Positions 49,520 to 61,944 of a stretch of DNA of 64,000 nucleotides are shown piece by piece. The DNA comes from Sambucus nigra (Eukaryota; Streptophyta; Magnoliopsida; Dipsacales; Adoxaceae): NCBI GenBank assembly GCA_949130495.1, contig CASBWL010000052.1:124001-188000 (forward strand). Reading direction: 5' to 3'. The notes below the pieces were generated by a model, which did no database searches, was not told the origin of the DNA, and was given only the letters and a program-made list of their open reading frames with translations. A program made the position numbers and the translations under genes. The stretch's first letter is position 1, and every line of letters begins with the position of its first letter.

Positions 49520-52500
49520 ACTCATAAAATTATAACTCGAAAGTATTATTGTGTTGTCCGAAATAAAACAATTTAAAATATATGTACTAGTAAAAATGCT
49601 AAAGAGCATTATCGATATCTATTATACAAACCCATGCCACTTTTTATGCATGAAACAAACACTATATTTAAATTCCTAATAGGTTTCCATTAATTATCCA
49701 AAAGGGTGAAAAGGATTTAAACGGTTCCTGACAATCACATTATATCCAAAACATTATGACAAACCAAATGGGACCTTATATATTTTGAACTGACTTGATG
49801 AAAAGGCTCCATTTAGTGGTATGTTGCTAGACTAGTTGATCCTCAAACTTTTCCTCAACATGTCTGATCTCCAAAATACTTACCCATGTCTCTTGAGAGA
49901 AAAGATGATGCCAATTATCTAAGAATTAATGGTTAAAGCTTGCCTCAATGGAAGAAATATCCTCCTCAACACAAATCACTCTCCCAATTTTGACTAAAAC
50001 CTGATCCATCCTCATAACGATGAACCATTTACTATTGTTAAGCACAAAGGGAATATGCTCTTTAATAGTTATTCACGTGAGAAGAAAGGTATGGAAGTTC
50101 ATTAGAGAACACATACCAAGGGAGCGACTCTAATTAGCTCTCATATAATCATCTCAAATAAATTATGAGTTTTTTTCTTCCACTCATTGACTAACATGTA
50201 AAAAGTTTGAAAAGCTATCATTATGCAAAACAAAATTATATAGTTAAAATTATAGATACTAAAAACATACCATTTAATTTTTCTTGGGAAAGAAGAATCA
50301 CTTTATGAATTATTTGTTTCTCAATTGTTTCCTTAATAAAGAATCATAGTAAATGGAATAAGTATATTCTACTTTAACTATGAGGGGGAAGGGGGGAGGG
50401 CAAACATGTTGTGACCTAATTTTGTAATTTGTAGTATCATAAATTATATCGATATACCATCAAAAAGAAAATAAGTGAATAGAAATTTTAAATAAAAGTT
50501 ATCTAATGAGCAAGAGTGTCAAAAGGAGACAAATAGACAAACATATAGATAAATATATAGATAACACTATATAGATCTTCGTGAGCATAAACTAATTGAC
50601 AAGTACCTTCATATATTCATTGAGTAAAAATTGCACGAACTGGAAAACAAATTGTTTCAGAATCTGGAGAAAAAAACACTAAATTTATTTATTCTGAAGA
50701 ACAAAAAGGATAATCACGTGCAATGCATGCAACTGTAATGATATTACATTAGCTAAGACAATTGAATTAATTTAGATTTGAAAAAATTATTTCATTTGAA
50801 TAAAAAGTACATTGTAATTTGATAAATCCATTCAAATGATTGTGCAATAAATCGAAGTTCTTAATTTTTAATAGATAGTTTGTTATCATTGCCAAAGTAA
50901 GTGGAAGCATTTTCATAATAACAACGTGAATTTAGAGGCTGTAGGCCTAATTATCTGTTTAATTCTCATTCATATCCAAAATTAAAGTGATTGCAAAGAG
51001 TGGCCAAAGGCCTTATTAATAGGAATTGGTATCTTGTTAGCTAAGATAAACTTAGGTGTAAAATGAGAAAAGAGGGCACAATAAAGACATTAAAGGACAA
51101 TATCACTTTCTAACCTAATATAACAACTAAAAAAGAAAGATACACTAATAAAACATGAAATTAAAATAACTAAAGTATAAGTAAAACCCACGAGCATGAA
51201 AATAAGAGAGGTGATTGTCAACTGAGACATGCAAAAACCACCCTTCCCCCAAACTAAGGAGGGAATTCATCCACGAAAACAACTTCGTATTAGCTAGTAG
51301 ATGGGCGAATGCGACTAATCAAAATCATAACAATGGACGAAAAGCATGCACTCGACCCCGCAACATGCCACACTATAAACAAGCACACCACCACTTCGCA
51401 GAGGGCCAACAATGCCACATACAGTCAAGTCACCCATAATGAACTGCAATTCATTTTCCAAATGTGCCTCGAAACCCTATTCTACATGTAATGCGTGATC
51501 TAACCTGACTTTATAAAACACATACTCTACGGACCACTCTCTCTCTCTCACCTCACTCACATATAAATAACAACTTCTTGGTCTTAAGGGAGGGAGGGAG
51601 ATCCATGTACTTAAGCTACCAAAGTAAAGTGAGCTATTTGAAACTGTATCTCCTATGGAGATTGTCCATAAAAGGAATTGAAGTCTCAAAGCTTTTGAAT
51701 TATACACCAAATAAGGCCGAACCACGTAAATCCTTCATAGACTAGTCAAAAGTGATACAAAATTGTTGGAAACCATGAATACTCACACAAAATATTATCG
51801 TCGACCAAATATCGTTGATCTAACTCAAACATGAGTTGGATCCAATTGCCCTAGCCACCACATGAGCATAACGACCTTCTTGTTCCGATGGAGAGAAGAA
51901 CCTATGTTTAGATTTTATGGAAATTTCCAAACGAATAATTTTGATGAAATCTTGATGCCGATTCCCTTTCCTCGCTCTAAGAGCATTAAAGTTGAATTCG
52001 AGTAAAAAACAGTTAGCTCAGGTAGCTTGAACTATAAATCTTCCTCCCACTAAGAGAAGAGGACATACTTCAAGAGCATGGTTTTCAATCCAGGTATCCT
52101 TTCATTTGAAGAGCAAGGTTTTCAAGAGAATATGACTCATTTTAAGAGCGAGGCTTTCATTCTTGACACCTTTGATAGATGTCAAGAAGTTCTTCCACTG
52201 ACTTTCCACAAAGATAAAAGGTACTCTTTCAGGAAAGAGCTGTGCAGAACCCAAGATGGCTCGAGTTGGATCGTATAGGCGCGACAAAACATCCACAATA
52301 AAAACTATTAAGGCAGGAAGCTATACCACTACGACCCAGTGAGAATTCCCCTACATAGTGTCATATACGCTCGGATGGTTCGAATAAATACAAGTCTAAC
52401 TTATTTCAATTTTTTCAAATTTAAATATTGAACCTTTAAAAAAAAATCTCCCAATTAAACTTATCACTAATTAAACCAATCTTGTGAAGATCGATTTACC

Positions 52501-53099
52501 AAATTTTATATTTTTTACCCTAAACATGCATCTAGGTGATAGCAGGTAAAATAAATAAATCAAATCACAAGACGCCAATATATGAGGAGACCAATAAGGG
52601 AAATAACCTCCGATGGCCCAGCCACACAATCACTGTGATATGGATTTATAAAGCATAAACAATTGACTTACACAATGACTCGATCCCCCACAAGCCTTGA
52701 TGCTCTTCTATCTTCAACCACTCCTCCACAGTGCAACGCAATAGTCCACCCACGTAAGTGTCCACAACACACGAGTGTATGCTCATCTCGATATCCATCA
52801 ATGTATCTCAACAATCACCTACGATTAAGAACATGGAATCCCCCGCTTCTTCATCGCAATCAGCACATACAGAGTCCACTGTATGAAAACTCTTCTCTCT
52901 AGATGAAAGAAACAAATAAGGTGCCCAAATAAGATCTCAAAGTATATGATTTATGAATGTTGAATCTTGAAAAACAAAGGGTGAAACTTTGGGAGTTATA
53001 ACTTTTGTAAACTGGTCTATTTTTCGTTTTTGTCAAAATTCCTCTTGCAATCTGAGTTTAAAATGCCTTTTATAAACTTTGAGGCTACGACTCGTTCAA
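49520..53099. other. Long stretch without recognised features
   Basis: AT-rich, no protein motif recognised on either strand. ORFs of 60-80 codons at 51215-51491, 51477-51725, 52078-52296 and 52663-52902 show no domain or splice support. Parts may be old LTR sequence. Confidence 0.4.
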
Positions 53100-54212
53100 A
53101 TGAAAACTAGGATCCTTCGAATGGGAAATCCTTCTCGTTTATATAGTATAGGCCTTTTTATAGTTTAGGCATATTTGGCGTATCCTTTACAAATTGTCAT
53201 GCTCTGTCATGAAGAACCTAACTCGAACATCTCCAAGAATGAAGACTTCCCTACTTCTAAAAAAGGTATAAACCCTTTATAAGTTTAAAATTATTCATAA
53301 AGTTATTTGAGATGTTTATTTTTTTTTAAAACGAGGATGTAATTTTTAATGTTTTTAAAAATTAATGTTTGTATTTTTAATCTCGTTCGAATGACTTGGT
53401 GATCTCGTTAGAAAGGTCGTTAGAAATGAGCATCTAATGAGGAAGAACTATTTTGCGTCGTCTGAAGGTCGTTTGAAGTTGGTTCAAACGAAATAGCCTT
53501 CTCGTTCGAACGAACTGGATTGTCGTTCTAACGATATCCATTCTCATTTGTACGAGTTTCTCTAGTTTTGTGTGAGGTTTATAAATACCTGTTTTGACTC
53601 CATATTTCGTAAGACTTTAAAAAGAACGCTTTCTGAAAATCTGTTACAAAAGTTTTCATAGTTTTGTATTATTAAAACACTTTTGATTCACAACACATAT
53701 CCCCAAATAGTTTTTATGAGTCCTTTTAAAACCCTAGAAAATTATGTATCTTGTATACACATCTTTGTGGTGAGATCATTTTCACGGCTGAACTTGTAAA
53801 CCCGAGGGGATCACGATTGAAAAAGATGATAATGGTTGATCAGTGGATACAAAGGGTGGACTGCCTCCTGGGAACTGCTCTGAATTGAGTGGTATTCTTT
53901 ATAGGTTCTGCGAATACACTGTTCATTATACTTTTAGCTAGTATCTGGTAATCTGGAAGTCGATAGTCTTGTAAAACTCTCTAAAGTGATGCCACATAGG
54001 TTTTTCTTTAAAAAGGGATTTTTCCTTATTTGTTTTGTTTGTATGCATGTTTGATTTGTTTATCTTATCTATTCATCATCTCGATGCATATCTTAGGTTA
54101 AAATGATAAAATTGATAAAGATAGAAAAATAGAATTTGTGTTTGTGACCATCTTTACTTGAGCATTTTCACGCTTTTATAAGTAGAGCATTATTTTTCCC
54201 TTACACCCAACA
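53100..54212 (+). repeat. LTR-like sequence with promoter-like region
   Basis: A palindrome cluster (53382-53558) is followed by TTTATAAATACC (53578-53589, TATA-like) and a leader-like region, ending ...CTTACACCCAACA at 54212. This matches the U3-TATA-leader order of the other palindrome-bearing LTRs. The 5' boundary is arbitrary. Whether it belongs to the Tat-type remnant that follows or to a separate element is open. Confidence 0.45.
53382..53558. repeat. Palindrome cluster, TCGTTCGAACGA type (P1c)
   Basis: CTCGTTCGAATGA, CTCGTTAGAAAGG, CTCGTTCGAACGAAC, GTCGTTCTAACGA and others in 177 bp, just upstream of the TATA-like element. Confidence 0.75.
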
Positions 54213-54719
54213 CGTTTGAAACTCCTACAATATGTGACCAAGGGGGAGTCCTTCTCGGACAGGAGCTGAGCTGCTTTTGAAGGGATCTATACCCAATGAA
54301 AATGGTGGCATTGAAGGTAACTATAGGAACATGGAAAACCTATAGTACTCGATGATAAAATTATTTGTCCTTGATCAAAACCAGGATTCAGGCTACAACA
54401 TTATATTTGGTCACGTGGGGTTGAAGAATTTTTATAGGCTGTAGCCACTATTGTGCATCATGTTATGAAGTTTTCGGCTTAGGAGAGGTTAGAGGCAACC
54501 AAGAAGTAGTAAGAGGAATTCTACCTCACCTCGATCAAATAAAGAGAACCTAACCAAAAGTTAATAACCACGTATCAAACAAAGACTCTTGATCCTTGTG
54601 ACGAGAAGTTTATAAACGACAATGCAATAAAATAGAGATGTTGTTTTCCTTAGGGAGCGACACGACATGTTCTCGGGGAACCACAACAACATGCCATACA
54701 TTGATATGAAGGTGTTGTG

Positions 54720-55960
54720 CTTTGAACTCAACATGTTAAAAGAAGTAATCCCGATCAGAAAGAGGAGAAGGGTCTTCGCTGAAGGGAGAAATATGGAAAT
54801 ATAAATTGAGGTGGATAAGATCGTGAAATTCAATGAAGATATCAAGTATCTAATGTATCTTTCTAATATGGTGATGGTATAGAAGTCAAACGAAAAGTGG
54901 AGAATATGTGTGGACTTCCCAGATTTGAACAAGGGTTGTATTAAGAATGGCTAACCTTTATCAAGGATTAATTAGTTGGTGCACACAACGGTCGATCACA
55001 AGTTGCTCAGTTTTATGGATGCGTATTCGAGTTATAAAAAAATCAATATGAAGACCAGCGGCAAGAAAAAAAACTTCATTCATCATGAGAAAATGGATGT
55101 ATTTCTACAATGTCATGCCCTTCGGGTTAAAGAATGCGAGGTCGACGCATCAAAGACTAGTTAATCAGATATTCAATTATAAATCAGGGTCAATATTGAG
55201 GCTTACGTGGATGAATACTCACTAGAAGCAATAAGGTCGAAGACCATGTGTAGGAGCTCGATGAAACATTTCAAGTCATTGAGCAATTCAAAATGAAGCT
55301 CAATTCAACCAAATGTGTTCGGAGTCTAAGCTGGAAATTCCTTAGCTTCATAGTCAATAATCGAGGAATAGAGGAATTCCAAAACAAGATAAAGGATTAT
55401 ATCAACATGCGCCCAAGTGAAAGAAGGAAGTGCAAAGGCTCATGGGTTGCGTAATAACCTTAAATTGATTTGTGTTAGGAGCAAAAACAGATGCATTTCG
55501 TTCTTCAAGGTGTTGAAAGAGCTTTGAATGGAATGAGGAGTGTGAAGTGACATTACCCACTTCTTCTTTCCAGAATGATCTTGAGAGAAAAGTCATATCT
55601 ATACTTAGTTATATCAGAGTTATTAGTCGGCTAGGCCTTAGTAAGAAATGAGGAGGGAGTTCGCAAACTAGTATATTACACCATCAAAGCCTAGAGTGTG
55701 GAAAAATCAGGTACCCAAGGTTGAAAGTTAGCATTAGCTTTTATCAAGGCATTATGAAGGATGAAATTGTATTTCCAAGCCTACACGGTTTTGGTCTACA
55801 ATAACCAACCTCTAAGACAAGATATACACATAATAGAGAAGTTCGTAAGAATGATGGCCTAGGTAGTTGAATAGGGAGAGATCAAAATAGTCTAACAACC
55901 AAGGACAATAATTAAAGGGAAGACAATAGTGTATTTCATAATGGAATTCACCTTTAAGGA
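54720..55960 (+). pseudogene. Tat-type RT and first RNase H (degenerate)
   Basis: In changing frames: a motif RRRVFAEGRN near 54770, WRICVDFPDLNK near 54900, then HKLLSFMDAYSSYKKI (about 54997-55044), NVMPFGLKNARSTHQRLVNQIF (about 55104-55175), and an RNase H tail (LALAFIKAL, YFQAYTVLVYNNQPL, about 55730-55815). These words are diagnostic of plant Tat-type pol. Several stops and frame changes break it. Confidence 0.75.
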
Positions 55961-56089
55961 AATCCCCGTAGAGAGAAAGGCATCAATGCAACCACCGAGA
56001 TCGGCTACAACATAAGCAAGACCGTGTACAACAACAATTGCTCAGTTGAGTCAAGATGAAGAGCAAGTGAGAAAATGTTCAAAATATGC

Positions 56090-56290
56090 CTATTAGTTGA
56101 ATGTGAGTTCGATAAGACTATCCCAACATGGAAACTATTTGTAAATAGTTCATCATGTGCAAATGGGAGCAGAGGATGGCTCATTTTGACTACTCCGAAG
56201 GGCATAGATGTCGAGTATGCATTAAGATTTAATTTCAAAACCGCAAGAGAAGTCGAGTATGAAGCTCTAATTACATGACTAGGATTATTC
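56090..56290 (+). pseudogene. Additional (archaeal-type) RNase H domain of Tat elements
   Basis: A short open frame (56075-56278) reads WKLFVNSSS, GSRGWLILTTPKG, YALRFNFKTAREVEYEAL, matching the aRNH domain found between RNase H and integrase in Tat/Ogre elements. The first catalytic Asp of the TDGAS-like motif is Asn here, and the Glu of the second motif is in place. Inactive remnant. Confidence 0.75.
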
Positions 56291-56779
56291 GTTTCCCTAG
56301 GATCACTTCTGCTCATTGCGATACATAACTAGTTTTTAACCAAGTCCTTAGCTCGTATGAAGAAATATATGATAATTCTCTCAGTACTTAAGCAAAATGA
56401 AGAACTTTGTTGCCAAAATTTATGGTAGTTTAGCTCGTCAAGTTTCCTTAATATGCATATGTGTTAGCTCACCTAACTTCAGGTTGGGTAGTCAAGCTCC
56501 GAAGAGCCATAGCGGTGGAAATCATGTTGCATCCAAGCCTAGATGAAGCCAAAGTTCAATTTATGGAATTAGAGTTAGAAATGTCTTACTATCATACATA
56601 CAAACATGAAAAGTTTTAGACGATCTAAAAGATCCCAGATGCTTGTGTCATAAAGTGGTGAGGTATTTTTTCAAGAAGGTATTCTATTCAAAAAGAGTTT
56701 TATGTCGTTGTTTTTACAATTTTTGCATCCTAATGAAGTCCATACCATGATTATGGAAGTTCACGATTGCTCGTGTAAG

Positions 56780-58745
56780 AGCCCATGTTTTCGAAACATT
56801 TTTTGTTAAAAGAGCAGTGATGCAAGGCTATTACTATCTTACCATGGAAGAGGATTGTATAGAGTATGCGAAGAAATGTGATGAGTGCTAGTGGTGGGAA
56901 TGAGTTTTATATTAGGGAATTTTAGTCATTTTAATACTTGTTATTAGTTTTCCTTTATTTTAGTTCATTTATTTCCTTTTATGTTTTTTAATTGGTCCCC
57001 AAGCATGTTTGGGAGTAATTAGATATATTTTTTTAAGGCTTGTTATTTTTAGTCATTTAGGTAATTATTTGGTTATACCCATATATTCCTCATTTGAGGA
57101 CACTTCTCCATTTTTGAAAATCAGACATTCTTTAATTCTCCCTCTAGAATTTGTATTTATTTTGTTTCGGGCCTCTGACGTGCAGTTTACTTCAAATTGG
57201 TATCAGAGCGATGTGTTATTCCCCCAATTGGTGTGTTGGTATGTAGATTATCAAAAAATTGTACATTACATTCTCAACGGACCCGAAGAAATCGAATCGA
57301 CATCAAGACGAGATTAATCAAGAATTGAGAGAAAGCAATCAACAATTGAGACAAGAATTGGAGTAATTAGCAGAATATCAACAACAAACCTTATTTTTCC
57401 AAGAAACCAATAAAAAAATTGATACCATCGTACGTCTCCTCATTGAAGAAGAGAAAAATATGTTTCAAATATTTGTTTGTGTAATACAGTTGGATCCAAT
57501 TTTGATGAACATTATTTGTGCGACTCAGGCTACTCCAATATGTCATTTTAAGTTCGAGAACGAACTTTTTTGAAGTCGGGGAAAATGATAGGAATGGGTT
57601 TTATATTGGGTCACATATTACTCATTTTAATATTTGTTATTAATTTTCCTTTCCTTTAGTTCTTTTAGTTATTTTAATTGGTCTCCAAGCATGTTTGAGA
57701 CTAATTAGGTATATCTTTGTTAATGGTTGTCTTTTTTAGCCATTTAGATAATTACTTGGTTAGAAAGTGACCGCCCACATATAAATGCCCATGCACTCCT
57801 AATTTGAGGACATTTATCCATTTTTGAATATAAAACATTCTTTGATTCTCTCTCTAAAATTTATATTTGTTTTGTATTGAACCTTTGACGTGTAGTTTAC
57901 GTCAGTTAGAGGCACGTAGAAATGAACCATCGTCTAGTTAAATTCTTAATGTATATCATTGCCCCGAGACTTTCTCACAATGGGGGATAGACTTGGTGGG
58001 GCGCTTGTCAAAAAACATAGGGAGGTTCAGGTACTTAGTCATCGCGGTCGACTACCTCACCAAATGGGTGGAGGTCGATCCGATGATCGCGAGCTATCAA
58101 CCCAAGACATTCCCGTTCTTCTATAAGAACATCATATGTAGATATGGAAAATAAAATTCCTTCATTACAAACCACGGGATGGAGTTTGGCAATGATTGGT
58201 TCAAGAACTACTACATCAAATACCATGTCAAATGCCTACATTCTCTCATTGGCTACTTACAGAGCAATGGGCAAACTGAGTTGACCAACAAAACTATTTT
58301 GGATGATATTAAAAAGACTAGAAGATGCAAAGGCCTGTTAGATTAATAAACTACACAACGTCCTCTGGGCTTATCGCGCCATCCCTAGGACCACTAGAGA
58401 AAGTTTCGAATAAGAAGTTTTAGTCTCCCCTAAGGTCGGCCTGCCCCCTAGCCACCGCATACTAAATTTTAATTCACCTATTAGTGAATTTATGAGGCGA
58501 CTAGATCGAGACTTGGCTGAGGAGGTGAGAGAGCATGCAACACTTAGGAGACTGCATACTACAAGAAAAGCATAAAGGTCAGGACGCTGAAAGAAAGAGA
58601 TCTTATTTTAAAGAAGGTTATTCAGAAGGGGAGTAATTTAAAAGCTAACTGGCACGACTTATACCGAATCAACTCGGTAGTCCGACTAGGAACTTGTACA
58701 TTTAAGACATTGGAAGGTGAAGCTTTCGTATTACCAATAAGGATG
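56780..58745 (+). pseudogene. Tat-type integrase, split by a nested element
   Basis: The N-terminal zinc region (EVHD..., CIEYAKKCDEC) ends at 56891. After the nested element the core resumes at about 57957: SQWGIDLVG, RYLVIAVDYLTKWVEVDP, then WAYRAIPRT (about 58367-58395) and C-terminal LYRINSVVRLGT, TLEGEAF (about 58650-58735). Removing the nested element restores domain order, not an open frame. Many stops. Confidence 0.75.
56892..57904 (+). mobile_element. TRIM-like non-autonomous LTR retrotransposon
   Basis: LTR1 56892-57194 (303 bp) and LTR2 57586-57904 (319 bp) start TG(G/A)T(G/A)GGAATG(A/G)GTTTTATATT and end GTTTAC(T/G)TCA. The PBS TGGTATCAGAGC lies at 57198-57209. The 391-bp internal region includes a coiled-coil-like stretch rich in QELRE/QQ and ends with GTCGGGGAAAA as PPT. 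The flanks GCTAG (56887-56891) and GTTAG (57905-57909) form a five-base duplication with one transition. Total 1013 bp, no pol: a TRIM or short deletion derivative. Confidence 0.9.
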
Positions 58746-58760
58746 TGTTGTGATACAACT

Positions 58761-59225
58761 ACAACAAAAAATGTAATAAGAGCAAGTTAAAAAAAGTAAC
58801 ATTTCAACTCAAATTTGAAGAATAAATAAAATTTTAAACATGAATATGTGAAAAAAACATTTAAATGGAAATTTGAAAAAAATAACATTTTAAACTGATG
58901 TTTGTTTAAAAAGTACGATATTTTGAAAAATAAGAAATCTTTCAAGTTGAAAACTAAGTCTTATAATACAACAATATAATATCCTTTACATATGAAACTC
59001 GTACCTTCGTAATAAATGAAAGTCAACAACAGGTATGTGAGATACCACGTAACAAACAAAACCCAAACTGGATCGACGATAGCAATCAAAAGCACCCTTG
59101 AAAGCCTAAAAGATATAATATATAATGTTAAATATATACTACTTCTGAAGGCATGCGCTCATAGGCCTTTTCATATACTAGGCCAATACCTTATAAATTA
59201 TTACCGATAATTCTAAATCGACTCA
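58761..59225. other. No feature recognised
   Basis: A-rich sequence with loosely repeated words (aaaaaataacatttaaac, aaatttgaa) at 58785-58930. No coding signal. Confidence 0.4.
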
Positions 59226-59343
59226 CGAATCCGATTCATTTTGTGCGATTTACTGACTTGTGGTGTCTATATTGGTTCGTTTCCAAAAATGAATTAATAC
59301 AGACGCGACACGTCAGTGCGTCGCACAAAATGAATCGGATTTG
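59226..59343. repeat. Short inverted repeat / MITE-like hairpin
   Basis: GAATCCGATTCATTTTGTGCG...ACTGAC at 59227-59257 pairs with CGTCAGTGCGTCGCACAAAATG...GAATCGGATTT at 59310-59342. Arms are about 32 bp with few mismatches around a 50-bp loop. Confidence 0.75.
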
Positions 59344-59562
59344 TGCATCGTTGTAGAATTACTCAATTATTATTATAAATTATAAGACCAAAGAAGAGAA
59401 GACAAAATACATTATAAATTGACACAACTGGCAGGCCAACAAAACAATCAAAATTCATATTAAACCTCCATAGCACTCTTTATATACTATTTCAAATAGG
59501 AGGAAGCAAGGAGTGGGAATTTTAGTTTATCTTCTCAATAGCACTTTGTATGATAATGGTAA

Positions 59563-60474
59563 CTAATCCCACCTCGAGCCCTGCGGTGCACCAGATTCTT
59601 CTTCAAATTTATCACTTATGAGCTGTGAAAACAATAGGCACAATGCGAGGCTGTAATCTCTAAAAATAAACAAAAGAAGGGAGTTCTTAGAGACAGCAAG
59701 AGTAACACTTACCGGATTAGTTTTTGATGCAAGTCCATCCATGAGCTGGTAGGACAATCACCACAAAGAGAGGAGAAATAATTAGAAAGGCTTCAATAAT
59801 TATCATTTGGTAGGTTATATGGGAAGAAGGCTCGAATGAGTAGCTATATACACTTTTTTTATATGTAAAATTATAGCATTATTCATAAATAACAGTGTCA
59901 ATATCCAGGTTTGTTTGATTACCATAATTTGCCTTGTCAAGGGAGTGGTTTGAATATATTTAAGAGATAATCCTCAACCAATATATGAAACAATTTTTTG
60001 TACATACCTCCTCAAACGCATTCACAACCTTAAAAAAAATATCAGCTTCTGATGAAATATGAACATCTCCATTTTGAATTAATCTTTTATCCACTGAAAA
60101 AAAATACGACTCTCCACCTACAAGGGTGAAATATCATAGTTCTAATAATGCAGATCAATTGATAATATACAAAAAAAAACTCAAAAGACAAAACAAAAAG
60201 GAGTATAGTACTCGTACCTCCAGGATCCAGGTTGTCTTGTACGCGCAACAACTTGCCATCTTTGCTCAAACACATTGCATTAAAGTAATAGTTAAATACT
60301 GAATCACCACCACCTGGAGAAGAAAAAATAAGTGTTATGTCTATTGTTTAATAAATATAAAAGTACAAAATTATTAATTATAATATAATTACAGAAATAA
60401 AATGAAATTACAGAAATGAAATACTTACTTGTATTTGCAGAAATAATATTAGAAAAGAAAAAGTAATCCGAGCC
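59563..60474 (-). CDS. 3' end of an unrecognised multi-exon gene (partial)
   Basis: Five minus-strand exons join in phase through canonical GT-AG introns: 60429-60474, 60218-60313, 60008-60117, 59713-59745 and 59563-59622, giving 114 codons and a TAG stop. Donors are gtaagt, gtacga, gtatgt and gtaagt; acceptors follow pyrimidine-rich tracts. Exon phases 1,1,0,0 agree throughout. Motifs visible: GSDYFFFSNII, DSVFNYYFNAMC, KLLRVQDNLDPGG, GDVHISSEADIFFKVVNAF, and a C-terminal DKFEEESGAPQGSRWD tail. No transmembrane or signal segment. I do not recognise the family. Upstream exons are not found before the Copia LTR at 60788, so the gene is probably truncated, either a pseudogene or a captured fragment, though the surviving exons have no stop. 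Confidence 0.55.
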
Positions 60475-60787
60475 CTGTTTAGAACAGTCTCCTTAAGACA
60501 AATTTATTCCCTCCTCAAGGTGCCAAAGGTAATGAATAATTGTCTCCCAAGATAGAACGGATTTCCAAATTAATAAAGGAGCACAACAATGATTAATTTC
60601 TTCGAACACAATTCTGTGTTTATACTCAACCAGACCAAAGAATGATATGCAGGAATGTATGCAGTAGCAGTAGAAAAGTTTGTATTTTTCTGGGAAAAGA
60701 TGCAGCATAAATTCGGAATTATTGGGGGGCAATTTTTTCAGTGTAGTTCTGTAGGGGAAATTTTTAATTTATAGCTTTTGTGTTGAC

Positions 60788-61354
60788 TGTTGGAACAGCC
60801 AACCGAAATTAACTGTCAAAAACAGTTAATCAGTTAAACGAAATTAACTGTTGATCCCAGAAAGTTAAATAAATTCGGCCCAAAAATGTAGGAGATTTTT
60901 ATAAGCCCAAGCCCGAGCCGAGCCGGCCGGTCGGACGCCTGCGCGTGTGGACTTTTGACCGAAAGTCAACCCGTGCATAGCGTAGGTCATCTCCCCTTCA
61001 AAGAGTTGGGATACCCCAAGGCATCCAAGCCTTAGTCCATACTTGGGGTGTTATTAACTCATCAAATTTCCACTACTCTTCCAATGTGGGATAAGAGTTA
61101 AAACACACCTAATTCATTAACTTTCATTGCTTTGTGAGTCACTTTGGGGACATATTTATCATTCATAACTTATTAAAATTGGATGTATGAATATACTACG
61201 TTAATCTCCTGCCGGAGGTGAACGCATTCGTATATGGTCCCACGATTTTCGTAGTCTGGGTCCCACCTAAATTTGAGCTCAAAGTTGCTCAAAATTCTGT
61301 CCAGAAAATTCTGGACAGCTTTCTAAATCCCAATTCAAGTCCAATTTTCCAACA
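60788..61354 (-). repeat. Copia LTR (567 bp)
   Basis: Bounded by TGTTGGAA and TTCCAACA inverted ends. On the minus strand it follows the PPT-like GTGGGGGATT. It contains a 9-bp-stem hairpin (61297-61318, ctgtccaga/tctggacag) and a GC-rich patch (about 60910-60945, gagccgagccggccggtcgg) unlike its AT-rich surroundings. Confidence 0.8.
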
Positions 61355-61944
61355 ATCCCCCACATGAATGATATATCGCTATAAATAAAACCAAACAGAT
61401 GCTAATGCAGATGCAGACAGAAGTTGAGTAAAACTGAAGACTTATTGCATCGGGAGAAGTAGCCTATTGGCCTTGAACTTTCCTTAGTGATATACTATCG
61501 GATTTACTTGGTTAATCAGTAGACTTCACGTCCTTGAACCGTCAGCCATTTTTGTAAACCTAGATAACAGTATTCACACAACAATTCTTCAACACATTTG
61601 GTTCTCACGTTTGTGTTCATTTTGGCCGTGAACACCACTTGGTTCCGCAAGTATTTTAGAGAATATGCCTTTCATTATTCTGTGGCCCCTTTCTTACTCA
61701 CGTAGGTGACTTCCATAAAGAGTATTATGCAATACCCAACTTAGACGTACTAAGATATAGATGTCATTAAAAGCATAACTTATCCTAATTTCGCGGCATA
61801 TATGCACTGTCTCATCTTTGGAATGGATAGGATTAAATATCCTCCAGTGCTTACGTAATACAACGTAGATCGGTTTGCCCATTGAACCTAGATATTGGGA
61901 TCTCCAGTCACCTAGGTTGGGTTGCCACTATATTGATTCTTATT

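Larger units (their letters stand above)
54215..58760 (+). mobile_element. Tat-lineage Ty3/gypsy pol remnant, interrupted
   Basis: Degraded pol on the plus strand: protease-flank text (YNIIxG-like), RT, RNase H, a second RNase H, and integrase, in the Tat/Ogre/Retand order. Many stops and frameshifts. Gag and a clear PBS are not seen, and no 3' LTR follows 58760. The integrase is split by a TRIM-like insertion (56892-57904). Confidence 0.8.
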
